Assembly: GCF_905475465.1 (NCBI RefSeq)
Contig: NC_062253.1
Coordinates: 5,518,001 to 5,582,000, forward strand
From: Pieris napi
Taxonomy: Eukaryota; Arthropoda; Insecta; Lepidoptera; Pieridae
DNA: 64,000 nucleotides
Direction of reading: 5' to 3'
In this document: piece by piece, positions 12,094-25,667 of the stretch
Position numbering within the stretch: position 1 is the first letter of the stretch
Layout: the number at the start of each line of letters is the position of its first letter
Notes under the pieces: generated by a model
Told to the model about the DNA's origin: nothing
The model's database searches: none
What the model saw: the letters and a program-made list of their open reading frames with translations, nothing else
Position numbers and translations under genes: made by a program

Positions 12094-13960
12094 GGCTAGT
12101 AATATATAAAATGATAAATCAAAATGATAAAGGAAGGCGTTTTAATATTTCTGAAAACTAATTCCAACTGAATATATCCTTACAAGTCTAATTTAATTTA
12201 ATTTATGAACTATGTACACTTAAGAATGTCAATATTTGAGAAATAGCAAGGTTCTAAATTTTTGATAATAAAACACTAAGGGCCGCGCGTGAACAACTGG
12301 CAAATATCTCTGCGCTCCTCTTTTTCTCGCCTAACTTTTTGTTTTATAAGGAAATTCGTCGATGTGCTTGTAATGTCTGAAACCATTAGTCGAGTCCCAC
12401 ATACCCCTAATACTTCAAGGAAAGCGCAAATGATTTCCACCTCGGATATATAAAAAGGCCTGAAACCGTAATGGTTATCTGTAAGTAACTAATAATATCT
12501 CTATGCTATCATCTAATTGTCCAACTGTCTTAGAACGGTAAACTGTAACTGTCTAAAAAAAAAGTTCAATAGTCTACCATAAGCACCACGTGGTGACGAA
12601 AGCGACGGCGATTGTTCTTACGAACGTGAATCCTCGTACCGCGACATATATATCTTAAATCTTAACAATTAGGTCATATAATAAAGTTCCAAAAATAAAT
12701 AAACGATATAAAGGAAATCATAGAATTATGCATACTATTAAAATATAACTGTTGAATTGACGCATAAATATATCTGCAAGTCCCACTTCTCAACCATTAA
12801 AGCTACATAGAAAATATTCTCAGAAGTATTATTGGACCAGCAAGTAACTTTGTGTAAAGGGACGCCGACAAAAGGGCACGTCCAATTACTTAATGAGCAA
12901 TATTCGAGGAACAAAAATACAGCTAAAGTATTGCAACAAATCAACAGATTTTGCCTTTATTATGCCTTGGGAAATGAGGGTTTCGTGACTCTCTGATACT
13001 TTGTTATATTTAAGATATTTTCATAGATAGCATTGCTGTATATTAGAGATTAAGATATATTTTATAATTGGAATTCCTCCTATACTTTACCGGTTATTTT
13101 TGTTAAGCTATAGGTTCGTTAACATAGGTAGTTTAGTGGTTAGCCGTAGACGCATTTTAAACCTGGATTTGTCCTCTGCAAACATCTATTTTGGGTTAAA
13201 ACGCGAAAGGCCTACGAGTACGGAAACGACTTGTGTTGCTTGATTGTTATTATTCTAAAGATTAAAAATGCATTCTTACCTTCCGTGTGTCTCACAAAGG
13301 CCATAAATGAACCGAAAACAGGAGATATATAAAGTATACATTTTATAACGTAAATTTTTTGTCTTTTACTGACTGACTTGACTTTTGACTTAGAGATAAT
13401 GGCGATTAAAACCGGTAATGTTTATGGATTATACGTAAATAAAAGAGAATATTATCTAGATGATAGCTCCAAGTTTTGCGTAGCAATATACATCACAATT
13501 AGGCAAGTTTAGCTAGAATCTTAGCATAATATTCATAGTACTTAAGTCTAGAGGTCGGCTGAAATTAACGCTAAATATTTTAATAGCACCCGGCAGCTAG
13601 GCACTGACAAAGTAACACATTAAAATTAATATTTCGGGAACTGTTGCTTGTTCACGCCCATTCTCTTATTTTTTGTAGACTCCAAAAATTTTAGAGATTT
13701 AATTATATCAGGGGCTACAATCTTAACCAAAATCCTTTACCACCACGTTTCTTGGCGAGCTTCTTCCAATAAATTTCCTTATTGCTCTCAGATCATTCCT
13801 ACACAGTCCCTGCTATCCCATCTTTAGGCCCGGTCTATCCACAAAAATTTTAGCGTCTCATAATTTCCATTTATATACCTTAATTATTAAATTTAATGGT
13901 GAATGAATAATTCATTAAAATGTAAAACTAATTACATTTAATAATTAATTCATAACTTAA

Positions 13961-14279
13961 CTAATACATACAATTATCGTGTCACAATGTTCTTTCCCAT
14001 ACTCCTCCGATTCTCCGATTCTTATGAAATTTTATATTCATATTCAGTAAGTCTGAGAATCGGCTACTATCTATCTTTCAAACCCCTAAGTGATAAGGGG
14101 TGTCGACGACAAATTTTTTTTTATGATACAGCGTACAAAAATACATACGACCCCTATTTTCACCCCTCTACGATCAACCCCTATTTTAATTATTGTAGAT
14201 AGTAATTTTTTATTGAACTAAAAAAATGTTTCCTAGAAATAATATACATGGCAAAACAAACGTTTGCCGGCTCAGCTAG
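13961..14279 (+). mobile_element. Non-autonomous Helitron-like element, older copy
   Basis: Same family as 7410-7728: cgtgtcacaatgttctttcc, catactcctccg and 3' end gtttgccggctcagctag followed by T; the 5' end is diverged (ctaatacatacaattatcg). Confidence 0.68.
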
Positions 14280-14444
14280 TGTTAATATAAATAAAGCTTT
14301 GTAGCAGAGGTGTCAAAATTATTAGTATGGCCTTTTTAATTAATTCCACTTGTAAAATAAATCTGAAATAATTTATGCAAAAACTTTATAAGTAATCTGC
14401 TATCGAACAATCGATACATAGAATATTGATATTAATTATTGTTT

Positions 14445-14681
14445 AAGGGTCTTGGCTCAGAATATGATTTTGTCCCATTCGGTGTCGAGACCCTTGGTCC
14501 GTGGGGTCCTAGCGCTTTAAGGCTTCTTAAAGAAATTTCAAAAAGGTTAGTCGACATCACAGGAGACCGAAGATCTGGCAGCTACCTCGGACAAAGAATT
14601 AGTCTAGCAATTCAAAGGGGGAACGCTGCCAGTATCTTCGGAACCTTGCCTAAAGGGACTCCTTTTAATGATATATTTTAG
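14445..14681 (+). pseudogene. Retroelement-type protein fragment (reverse transcriptase C-terminus-like)
   Basis: Open frame of about 79 codons: EYDFVPFGVETLGPWGPSA, then LLKEISKRLVDITGDRRSGS, then GQRISLAIQRGNAASIFGTL. The FVPFxVETLGPWG and QRISLAIQRGNAAS pattern is one I associate with C-termini of repetitive reverse transcriptase ORFs in invertebrates. It ends in TAG and is not followed by other coding sequence. It is intact over its length, so it may be relatively young, or conserved by chance. Confidence 0.55.
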
Positions 14682-15519
14682 TTTATGTTAAGTTTAGTTA
14701 TTTATTTCAATGTATATTATTTGATTGAAAACTATGTTATTATTGTTTTAACTGATTTTATGTTTTAAATTTGATATGATATAGAGTTAGAAAATGATTT
14801 ACATTCCAAATATTTCAAACATTTATCGTTCGTTCGTGAATGGTCACATCTATCCATTTTCCGACTTAAAATCGGATTTATTTCAGCACCAAACTTGCAC
14901 CAGAACGTGGATTGAAAAATTCTGAAAACTTTAGTTGAATTTTAAATTCAAAAATGATATAATGAAACCAACGAAAATTACTGTACTTTTCGTTAGCTTT
15001 TCCAATTATTCATTTTCGTATACTACCTTTTTTGTATAAAATATTTTTCGTAACATATTCTTAAATCGGAGTATCGTCTTGAATTCATACTCTTTACTTA
15101 TGCATTCTAAGTAAGCGCTAATTAATTTTAAAGATCAGTGTCACTTATACAAATATTTATTGACAGTCAAAAAGTTTACGACGCTACATGTACGCCACAT
15201 TAATACAGTTTTTTTTAAATATTGAAACACTTAGTAATTTCAGTATTAAATGTGTAACGTACTGCTTACAGCATTTAACGATGGAGATGTGGAAAAGCTA
15301 CTGAATAATATAGAACAAATTAATTAATTAAACTCCTAAACGGCTGAACCGACTTTGAAGATTTTTTTGTGTGTGCTCAAGTGGATTCGAGAATGGTTTA
15401 CAATTAAATGATTCTCTTTATTTAATTTTTTGACACAAAAATATTTTTCTTTCTTTACAGTTACACCCGGTACATTACAAATTTATTACTTTTTGGTACA
15501 TATATTATACATACATAAT

Positions 15520-16205
15520 AAGATCAGACCTTCAGTGTTTGCCAAGGCATTCACCCCAAGGGACCCAGGCTTATAACCGACACGGTCTCAATAAAGGACT
15601 GCGGTTTCAGGCTGCTCGAGAGCGAGACCCCAAACCTAAACCACCGACCAGTCTACGGTCAACCCCAGACCTCTCCCTCAATCGCTCAACAGCCTCCTTC
15701 TGCAGTATTACATGCTCACAGAAGGAGACCAATCTCACTTCCTAGCATAGCCAATACAATATCCGATAGAGAGATGTCCCCCCAATGACCTTTATAAGGT
15801 CACGACGCTACCTTGCCCAGATGACACACTCAGCCACAGTATGCTCCGCCGAGTCATTCTGAGCGCCGCAGTAGTCGCACAACGGATGCACCTCCCTTCT
15901 AGGCATCATATGTATATACCGCCCAAAACATCCATGGCCACACAGTATCTGCAAAAACCGACAGGTCACGGCACCGCTCTGTCTATTCACAGTCTTCTAA
16001 AACGCGAATTATTTGCCCCCACTATCGATGCGCCAGTGCTAGGCGCAACCAGGTCGCCAAAACACCTGTCTAAAAGAATGTATCTGGCTTGACGCCTCAC
16101 ACGTTGCGGCCGCCTCCTCAGCGTAGCGTCCCAAATGCGAGCCCCGTACAGGGCCATGCTGCGAATTATTCTGCAGTATAGACGGCACACGCTCTGACAT
16201 AAGCC
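15520..16205 (-). pseudogene. R1/Jockey-type LINE 3' fragment (ORF2 C-terminus)
   Basis: On the minus strand: RT-thumb-like RLYCRIIRSMALYGARIWDA near 16190-16130, then the cysteine/histidine knuckle LCGHGCFGRYIHMMP...CDYCGAQNDSAEHTVAEC near 15950-15815. Then comes a frame-shifted tail CEHVILQKEAVERLREGE near 15720. Stops and frameshifts separate the parts. This is the typical carboxyl end of R1-clade non-LTR retrotransposons. Confidence 0.85.
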
Positions 16206-17037
16206 TCCTAGGTTAGGTAGCTTGCTAATTGCTCTAAAATATTAAGTAACCTTGCATTATACTCAATTGGTAATTAAAATTGTAATTTAGTTTTATATTA
16301 CTACGCATTAAATATACCAAACTGAAATATAATTTTCACCCTGGAACACATATACAATATACGTATATAATGTATATTTTATCTATTTTTATCACGGCTA
16401 CAACACAATAATAGAATGAGACGAAGGAATAGCTATAAATAATGGGGTGAATATTCCAGTTTTAATAATAGTAAATACGTGTACGAATGAATCATATCGC
16501 AAACGAAGCAGATAAGTGCTGAGGTCAAAGATCAAGATTTCTGACACCCCTGCCACAAAGCTTTTAGTAGAAAATAAGGGATATTATCTTAATTAAGCGA
16601 ATGCTACGAATTGTTAAAATAACAGAATTTAAAAATCGTAGCTTTAACATTTTGTTTTATATCGGATTTAATTTGGAACAGAGAATTGAAACAACGCGAG
16701 GTAGATGGGATAATTCCAAAAAATATCGCTTTATATCCGCGTGTTATAAAAATGTGAAATTTCACTTTGTTGTACGTGTCTCGGAAACCATTTTTCATAG
16801 ACCTCAGTTGACTGGTTTAATTTATTCTTCAGTATTATAATACCACTACAATCTAATATTCTTGTACACTGGTGAGCAATAAATCTTTGTTGGAGCAATA
16901 TTTAAAGCTAGTCTAATTAAATAAATTGTATTTTTATTCGAGTTTCTTGGCGTAATAGGAAAATAGCTAATATTATTTTGTTGTAATAGTCAGATAGTAG
17001 AACATCAGATATATAGATTAAAAATAATTTAGTATAT

Positions 17038-17065
17038 TTCTTATAATTAATTTTAATTATAAGAA
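17038..17065. repeat. Short perfect palindrome
   Basis: tttcttataattaa followed by its reverse complement ttaattataagaaa, with no loop or a minimal one. Confidence 0.85.
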
Positions 17066-17519
17066 ATTAATAATTAAAAAATTATAATATTATATTACAA
17101 TTTTACCTTGCTTTTGTTGTATAAATGTAAATAGTTAAATTGCAATAATGTACACATTTTAAAATTATAATATAGCAGAAATAAAGACTATAACCCTTAG
17201 AATATACTGTAATTTTCCGCTTGTGTATCTCCTCCATTGTGTACCGATGAGGCCAAACCAAATGCGTAAACCTAATATATTACTGTTGGCAGATAACAAT
17301 GATAATTATAGTGAATTGTGGTCACAATACTAGTAATATATTCCCAAACCTCAGCTATTCGCTGGTTGTATTATAGTTTGTGACTAGTTCGTATATTAAA
17401 CTTTTACTTAAACGCCAAGTTATCTAACTTATCCATAGTTAGGTCCTTAAATATGAAATTGGCGTTTTGTGTGGCAGGAAAAGTAGATTTTTTAAAATAG
17501 AATATATTTAATTAATCAA

Positions 17520-17882
17520 AGTATGTACCATTTTGCCATCATTGATCCCTTTACTAAAAAAATCTTTTGGAACAAGGTCCGGGGAGTATGGTGGATGACT
17601 TAGACTTTCCAATTGAAGCTTCTCTAAGAAGAATTCCAGAAGAATTTGGTAGCAGTCTGTTGTGCAGTTTGTGGTCTAGCGTTATCGTGAAGCAGCATTG
17701 ACTAGCCTTGGTTTGTTTAGCAGCTAGCTTTCCATCATGGTTAGCAGTTGCTGACAATAGAGATCTGCCGTAATCGTCTAGCAAAACGTTGGAACCAAAC
17801 ACGCACTGTTTCTTTTGCGACACCGCCGCTATAGACATCATTAATCCTTCGAGCCGTTTCTGCAGCACTGGTGCCACGATGG
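17520..17882 (-). pseudogene. Mariner-family transposase fossil with internal deletions
   Basis: In different minus-strand frames: ETARRINDVYSGGVAKETVR then VWFQRF (N-terminal helix-turn-helix region), KLAAKQTK, NARPQTAQQTATK (around the second catalytic Asp), HPPYSPDLVPK, then FFSKGINDGK. Order is as in mariner transposases, but most of the catalytic domain and part of the C-terminus are missing and the frame shifts several times. It is inactive. Confidence 0.85.
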
Positions 17883-18439
17883 AACTCTTACTCGTAACGC
17901 TAATAGCACATATTTACCTAGTTTAAAATACTATTTTAATTAATGTATCAAAATCTACTGTTAATTTAGATATAGTTTAATTATAAATGCCTATAGTTTT
18001 TATTAAGAGTAGGCTACATTTTATTATGGTGTAAGATTTCAAATCTAAATCCATGTTTCAATTGATAGTATATAAACCCCCAAAATTTACATTTAATCCC
18101 GGTAAAACCTAGACAAAACCTAGTTTAAGCATACGTCAACCAATTTCACGGTTCAGTCCGCAAAGTACATCCTAAATTCTATTGAAGTAGAATTGCATTA
18201 ATTATGTAGTAGGCCAGCTCTCATCTTGTGAATTGGGTTGAATCACCAAAGTTACATCGTAACTTTGGAAGCGTGTGTAACATGTCATTAATTTGAAGAA
18301 ACTGATCATGAAGTTTATTTCAACAACCCTCGGTGCCTTCAAACCCCGGCTGCAGATTTTTTTTTTTAAGATTTTTAATGTATGCAAAAGTCTTGCTAGC
18401 ACACGACAAATGGTGGCTTCATGGTAAATAATTCAAAAA

Positions 18440-18700
18440 TTAAAAGATTCACCAAAAATCGGTTGTCTGTAAAGCCGGTTTACTGACGATAGTTGAACGT
18501 ATCGCTCACTCAAGTAGGAGAGAGACAGATGTCGAAGGCTGAAGAGCGCGGAGTCCGATTGTGCCTCTCTGTCGCTTCGCGCACTCGCTTGCACTTCAAG
18601 CCTTAAATGGAACGCCTCAGAGCGAGGTAACGCCGCATGAGTCATGTTTTTCGTGCGTGCAGCCGGCTCCATCGAATTATAAGACGTTGTCACGTCAAAA
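18440..18700 (+). mobile_element. Dispersed transposon-derived repeat (longest copy)
   Basis: About 260 bp, GC-richer than its surroundings, running from gattcaccaaaaatcggttg to gttgtcacgtcaaaa. It shares its right part with fragments at 30311-30386 and 5098-5215. It encodes no plausible protein. It is probably the end of a DNA transposon or a small non-autonomous derivative. Confidence 0.65.
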
Positions 18701-19881
18701 TGTTCTATCTTACAGTTGCTTTGTTATATTATTCGTTAACTTATCAGGCCTTAAGTGAGGATATGTAAAATGATTATTATATTACATTTATAGAAACATT
18801 TAAATATATTAAAATAATACATCTTTTATTAAATGACAACGACCCTGAATTTCGAGAAGTTAAAATATCCAATAAGTATGTGTTCAAAATGTGTTTTTGT
18901 AATTACTTCGACGTTATCATACAATAATTAATTTGAGATTTTGTTCATACCCCAGAGTTGTTTCATTACCGAACGTAAAGGCAGAATGCAAAATTTAACC
19001 CGTATCACGGCCCTGACGGACGGGCTCGACGTCTGTCCGTCTTTTTGTGGTTTTTGAGGCATTTTCTGCCAGCACCTCGGTGTGATGCCCGAACGAACAC
19101 TTTTTAAGTCTAAATCTCGCTAACAACGATTGCTGAAAAGCACTCGATTCATTGAGTTAGTAGAAGTAGAATGTATAGTATAAATGCACGTTAATATCCA
19201 CGAAATAAGTTATATTGACATTTGTCGGCTTGTTAGATAAGCGTTTAAACTTTTACCTAGACATGAATCAATACCTAAAACTAAATCGAATACCGATTTT
19301 CGTGTGAAACCATCCAAATGGCTGTTGCAAATAGAAAACCAAATCGGGCACCGCACGGCATATTTCATACGAAATAGCGTCGTTATAGCCATCAATCTAT
19401 CTAGCGAACTTTGTAGAAACCTATATATGTGGGATTATAAAATGTATTCACAAAAAAACATTAAATATAGGTAGCGTAAAGTTATAGTTATTGTGAGTTG
19501 ACTAAACTGCATGCGATGAAACACGCTTCCACGTGTGGATGTCAGAGTGTTTTTCGTTCAAATTGATTTAATGTCCTAGGATTCTGTAACTAATTTTAGT
19601 AATCAAATCAAGATAACGCCTTTGATTATACATTATGAAGCGTAATCGCATCATATTCAATTATTCCTACACAAGGATTTCTGAGAAGAACATCATCACT
19701 ATTACACAAGTTTATGAATGTCAGTACATATACTCTTGTTCCATTACCAGAACCTTTAAAACTATTTTGTAATGTAAGTCAATATTTAACATAAATAGCC
19801 AGCTGCCGATCTAGCATTTGCGTCAGTCTTTGAATAAGTCGGTTATAAACACATGTGTTAATATTATGGTTATTACTTAAG

Positions 19882-20040
19882 ATGTCACGTGGAACATGGT
19901 GTAATGGTTGCAGCTCCTTACAAACGTGTAAAACAAAAAACTTGACTATTAAAAAGAGTGGCGTAGAGTTTATTGCCAGTTCTTCCCTTCCGTTCTACGC
20001 CCTTAATTTGAGAACGGGCAACTTTTGACTTTTTGAGTTT
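19882..20040 (+). mobile_element. LINE 3'-tail repeat, family 1
   Basis: gtcacgtggaacatggtgta, aaaagagtggcgtagagttt, attgccagttcttcccttcc, gttctacgccctt. Copies at 55381-55620 (+) and 4829-5000 (-); a degenerate one at 3180-3290. Confidence 0.7.
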
Positions 20041-23000
20041 ATATCTACTAACAAAAGCTTTTTTGTACGCTGAAAACAATATGAATTAAAATTTTGTCAT
20101 AACGCGAGACCCTGAAGTCCCAAGGGACATCCACGATCCCAACTCCTGGATCCACTCTTGTAATTTTTTTTTATAAGGCTGTGGAAAAAATTATAAATAG
20201 AAAACGATAATTAATTACAGGTATTATTTTCTGTATAAGACTAAATCTAAAATTATGTACATATGTAACAAATTACCTACAGCGGTAATATTAAAAACTG
20301 AAAGTATAGTAAATATGGACAAATAATATAGAATAAATATTTATCCAATCTAAACTAAGAATTGAACTTATGAACGAAACATTGTAGTGAATGCAAGGTA
20401 TCTCCGCCCGGGACAGCTCGATCGATTTGTGCTTCAATGGGGTGAACTAAAGACGACATTGGCGCTTTATTCCTCTATATATTCTGAATGTGATTCGCAC
20501 TTTGTTAGAAGGGATATCGTTTGATACAGTCAGAATCATAGTTCCATAAATGTGGCTAGTTATCATATGTTAATTAGCATCAATAAGTGAATAAAATTAT
20601 CCAGTTCTATAAAAATTATAATTAGATCGAAAAATCAACTAATTTGTCCTCTTGTCCAGAGATTTTTGCATGTTTACATTTTGCTTTAGAAAAGAATTAG
20701 CCTTTTGAGATATGATTTTCTTCACGGTTTTTTAAGACTAACAATCTTTTTAAGATTTTGAGACAAAGAATTTTCAGTAAGTAAAGGAAGATATTATTGA
20801 CATAGATGTGGGAGACCAAAGAATGTAATACGCAAATTCCACAATTGATCAAGTACTTTGACTGGAAGAGGAGAGATCTACAGGCTCTTCTGTAGGGCGC
20901 AACATTTTATAGTACTGTTCATCATTGTATCATTTACGTTTATACTACTTTTAGGTTATTTCTGAAGTAAGATTTAAAGTTTGTGATCAATCATACACCT
21001 AGCCTTTGTTTGTTCTAAATATGTGACTGAAAGAGATCACTCATAAGCGATCGGCAGTGCCATAGCATATGTCAGTTTTGATTTTTTTATGTACTAAACT
21101 TATTTATAAATGTTAGCCACAGATAAGTAATGTTTTGCTAATCAAATCACAAACCATGAAAAAGCTATTGGAGTTTAATCTACAAGCGATGTCTTTCAGG
21201 AAAGAATTATGTAGCAGTGATTTTTATTTTATGTATAGTGTGTGTTATTGTGAGCTTATAAATAAAAAAATAAATTGACGATAGGAAGAAATAAAACAGA
21301 ATATTATAAATCAGATTGCTTTAATTTTAGTTTAATACAAATCGACTCCTACTTACGATAATTTTACGAATAACCGTATTACCCGTTGTTTTTTAAATAT
21401 TTTTTACAAATTTATTCATTTTATTTAGTGACATCTATTACAAATGCCTCCATAGGGGCTTCTTTACAAACTTACATTAGTCGGTTTATCTTAGCTGCAG
21501 TCATATTAAATCTTTTAATTATTTTGACTATTTACCACAGGAACACAACTCGGAATGAGAAAAATATTTGATGTAAGAAGCGTGACACGTTCATGAAGTT
21601 TTTACGAAATAATTACCAAAATTCTTAGCGGTATAGACGAAACGTAATGTGAGACTACAGTAAATCCACTTCCCAATATCTACTAAAACTTTTTTAAACA
21701 AAATTATATTTATATATTATTTTTTATTGACAATTGCCTGAATCTCTCTGAAATTACTTTATGAATTAATATTATAGCGAACGTTGCTTTGTATGTATGA
21801 TTTATTTATGAAACTATATGATTACAAGAAGTGGCTTTATGTAGTATAACACAATATTTAATCAAACATGTGAATCTACGTGATCGTATCTTACAATTAA
21901 AATAAAAGTTATACAAAATCTAACACAATTATTAAAAATATCTTTATATCTGCTTTTATTGTACATAGCAAATCAATACCTTACAAGAAAATAGTTGAAT
22001 AAGCTTACAATGCCTACAAAAGGCTCAAATAGGCTTTGTGTGGGGTTGAAAGGAAGATAGTATCGGGTTTAACAATGTTTAAGATTAAAGCTCTCTATCC
22101 ATTATGAGCTGTCCATTCAATATGACGTTCTTGGGTATAATTGGTTAAATATACTGTGAAACGTCTTCGGACCAATTCTCCAATGACATCACATCCTTGG
22201 AAGGAGGCTGTGTTTCGAGAGCAGTTCTATATTTGAAATAATCTATCCCATGTGACCGAAGTTTGCCTAATAAAATACAATTTTAAAAACAACCATAGAT
22301 CGCGTCGCTTGATTGTGATTGGTCAACAGCCAATCACCAATCATAATCAAGGAACGCAATCGTTTTTAAATACACTGCAAAGTTGCGTAGGATTTTGAAT
22401 AACAAACTTGACAGATTATAATTAAAATTTAAAATTTGTTTTTCATAAAAAACTTCGGTCGTATAATAGTAGGTGCACAGTGTTGCTTTTTGATACGTTA
22501 TGGAAGAAGGGAATTAAAAATCTTAGATTAAATATATTAAAAATTTAAGTACTCCAGTCAAAATAGGTGGCGCTACGACCAATACTTTGCGTTGATTGAC
22601 GACGATTTTATTGTAACCATTGAATCGATTAACTTGATGCTTGACTTGAAATATAGAGCATTAAATTACCAAAAATCTGTTTAAAATTCAGCCCTATTTT
22701 GATGACAGTAAAGTTGAAAATCCTTGATATAAAAACTTCTGACTGCATTATATTTCAAGGTATGAAGCGTCAGTAAAATTCAAAATACCTGTTTCAAGTT
22801 TAAAGCATTTAGTTTCGGTTGTGCTAAGGTGCATTGTGAAATCGATTTGGTCCAAAAATGTTTTGACAAAGTAGGAATGCGTAAGCGAATGTATGAAAAA
22901 TATCAAGTTCGGCGATCTTCATTATTATTAGTTCCTATCTATGTAATTGATGCATTAAAATATGGCAGCTTTATTTTCTTATTTAAAAGTACCTGTTATT

Positions 23001-25310
23001 TCCTAACTAATCCAGTTTTGTCAAATAATAAAACTACGCAAATATTTGAAAATTACCTCGTCCTAGGCAGGTTTAGTTTTTTTTAATTTAGATCCATTTA
23101 CTCATTTTATATTTAACATTTTAGCAAACATTGGAGCGCCGTCAACGGGCTCAATAATTCACAACCTCTGAATATTAAATAACTAAGCTTTGAAAATTGG
23201 CTGGTTTCCCCTATTGACGGGGCCCAATGTCCCAACATTAACGATAAAAATTAACAAAGACACTATTTCGTTTAATTTAACTATAAATCTCTCATTTATG
23301 ATTTATTTAACCGCCTACAATCGAACTTAAATCGATATTTATAACACCTTAATTTTGGCACGTTATTTATCGTACCGATTAAAAATTTAAGATTTGAAAT
23401 AACTATATAAAAATCTTAAATAATAACAAATAGGTACAAAGAAGGAAATATGTCACAATAGATAATAATCGTGATATACCTTCAGCACCAACTGTAAGAC
23501 TTAAAAAATTACATTAACGCTTTGAAAGAACGAAAAGTAACGGAATACGTTTATAAAAAGTCATTAAAAGATTTTGAAACAATTTAACATTATTCTATTT
23601 ACTTCACTAATTAGTGAGCTTCCTTATCATGTAATTAATGATGTTAATCTATTAAAGAGGGACACGACAACTAGCCTATCACGACATCTATAAGAGCGAA
23701 ATTGAGGAACGGACATAGATAAAGTACGTCGATACAGTGAAGACTGAGCACCAGAATACCAACATTTATAGATGAATCATTTCTTTTGTTTTTCTGAATG
23801 AGGTTTTAATGTTTTTTTCTATTTAAATTCACAATAAAATTTTATCATTTCGGCTGTCCGAAAAAGACAACAAAAATTTTCATAATTTAATTAGAGTTTA
23901 TTAAATTCACGATTTAAATGCATGTTGCCCCATCTTGTATGTCAACACTTTACACATAAATTCTGTAATAGGGACTATATCCAGTGAGGTTTTTTTAAAT
24001 AATATAAATTTTTTACATTTTTATTTTTCTATAAAATCACTAACCAACTTGTGGTAACTGTCGCAATTAAAAGCGTTGACGTAAGCTGCTCAGTCCTACA
24101 CTTCAATACTAATAATGTGACTAAAATACATGCTACAATCATATAAGGTAATACTAGCAATACTTTTTAATTTCGATAATAACACAATACGTTTCATCAT
24201 TATGAGAATTTCCAAATTGTAATACCGTATATCATTGTACCATGAATTAATATAGAATATGATACTCAATATATGTAATTATATCTACAATACACGCTAA
24301 TTTATAGTAATCAAGTCCTATGATGGGCATAGCCAAAGAGTATGAAATCCTGCAATCGATTTTGAGGTACTCTAAGGTTTCAGCCAGATTCATCTCAGGA
24401 TGACTTGGTTTTGATTTTTGTCTCTAATGTGCTTGGTTCTTATCTTAATGCCACTATTCCAAATTCAAATTGGATATCTTTTTCCGATAACCAATTTCAT
24501 GTAATGGAATCTGGAACCTGATTCCACCTATTTACAATAGACAACGACCGGCAAGGGGCCGATTAAGATCATGTCTTGATTATAAATACTGTTAGACTAT
24601 TGTTAGTTTTGGTATCTTATTGTTAATGATCCAAAATCGCAATAGAATCAGTCCCCCATTTACGCTTTCTACTTGAGCTATCGCTTCTACTAATAGCTGA
24701 CTATTAGCTTATGTACACTATATCTAAGGTAATGTCATCGTCAATGTTCCCACATTTACATTTTGCAGTGTCTGATTCCCATTAAATTCCATTAATTAAA
24801 CTGTAGTCAACTACAGATACAATTCCTTTATAATAACACGAATAATTAGTAAGCGGGTGTTTTAAATGCGTTTAGAAATATACATTTTAACAATTCAACA
24901 TTAATATGTATTAATTCCTATTCAACATCACAATTGTTTTTATGTTGCTCTTAACACTCTAACAGCCGTACTCAGGGTCGTTGATTAATAGTTTGAGCCA
25001 TTTAATATATTTATCTATATTTTAGTAGTTAGTCTCAGTTTTTCTATTTTTCTTTATATAGTATTGAGTATAAGATTGTTAAGTTACAATTTCATTAAAG
25101 CGTTGGAAGAGCAGAGTGCCATGATGCACAGGTTTCCCTAGATTCAGTTCAGGGGCTCCAAAATGTGCTAGAACAATGTAACTTGTTATTGAATAAAGAA
25201 ATTTGGAATACTAATTTATATATAACTAACTAACCGGTGTTGTTAATCTGGGACTAGAATTTTTTTCTTTTAATGTTGCTTAATTTAATTGATAACTAAA
25301 CATAGTTTCT
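20041..25310. other. Gene-free stretch immediately 3' of the nAChR gene
   Basis: 5.3 kb, AT-rich. It includes the weak repeat at 21028-21060 and the imperfect inverted repeat at 22282-22372. Short frames at 21386 and 22829 carry no recognised domain. Around 25085-25200 a stretch ending gaataaagaaatttgg looks like a polyadenylated 3' end on the plus strand, source unknown. Confidence 0.55.
22282..22372. repeat. Imperfect inverted repeat
   Basis: tttttaaaaacaaccataga at the left, a cgcttgattgtgattggt arm, and a caatcataatcaaggaacg arm then tcgtttttaaa at the right. Arms pair over about 35 bp with mismatches: a small, decaying MITE or a hairpin. Confidence 0.6.
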
Positions 25311-25582
25311 TTTATTAATCCAAAGTCTAAGTCACGAACTGTGACTGAACATTTCTTAGAACAGTTGTTAATAGGGAATTAAATTTCGTAGCTGTTAAAT
25401 ATTAATCTACTAATAGACGACACTCAATACGGCGCTGTATGACATAGTTTACCGTCTTTCGACTTAATTATAGTATACGTGTATATAGACCACGTATTTG
25501 AGTAGTATAATAGTACATATAATTAGAATAGTTACTAAGATTAGTTCTCTCGAAGAATTGCGATTCGGACCTAGGTTTATTG
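25311..25582 (-). other. Probable 3' UTR with candidate poly(A) signal
   Basis: Sequence after the nAChR stop codon. An AATAAA lies immediately after the stop (25576-25581) and another at 25311-25316, about 270 nt downstream. Either could end the transcript; the more distal is the more plausible because the first would leave almost no UTR. No transcript evidence is available, so the UTR end is inferred. Confidence 0.35.
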
Positions 25583-25667
25583 TTATTGAACGATGATATG
25601 AGGAGCTGACAGGAGTACGGCGACTGTTGCGATGATTGTGAATAGTGTGAACACGAAGAGGCAGAAC
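25583..25667 (-). CDS. nAChRalpha6: nAChR alpha6 exon 12: TM4 and C-terminus
   Basis: The last coding exon has acceptor gtttcgcag. One base completes Arg, then 27 residues follow: FCLFVFTLFTIIATVAVLLS and APHIIVQ, ending in TAA at 25583-25585. This is the fourth membrane segment and the short extracellular C-terminus typical of insect alpha6 and alpha7. Longer open frames overlap this segment in other frames, but the phase from exon 11 fixes this reading. Confidence 0.97.

Larger units (their letters stand above)
12094..15519. other. Gene-free stretch between repeat fossils
   Basis: Holds the Helitron-like copy 13961-14279 and the RT-like fragment 14445-14681. Near 15330-15400 a diverged repeat (ctcctaaacggctgaaccga) is seen. 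Nothing else recognised. Confidence 0.6.
16206..18439. other. Gene-free stretch
   Basis: Contains a short palindrome (17038-17065) and the mariner fossil (17520-17882). A 79-codon frame at 16601 is not recognisable. Confidence 0.6.

Noticed and set aside
16601..16840. 79-codon plus-strand frame overlapping a minus-strand frame
   Set aside because: Both strands open by chance in AT-rich DNA; no similarity recognised.
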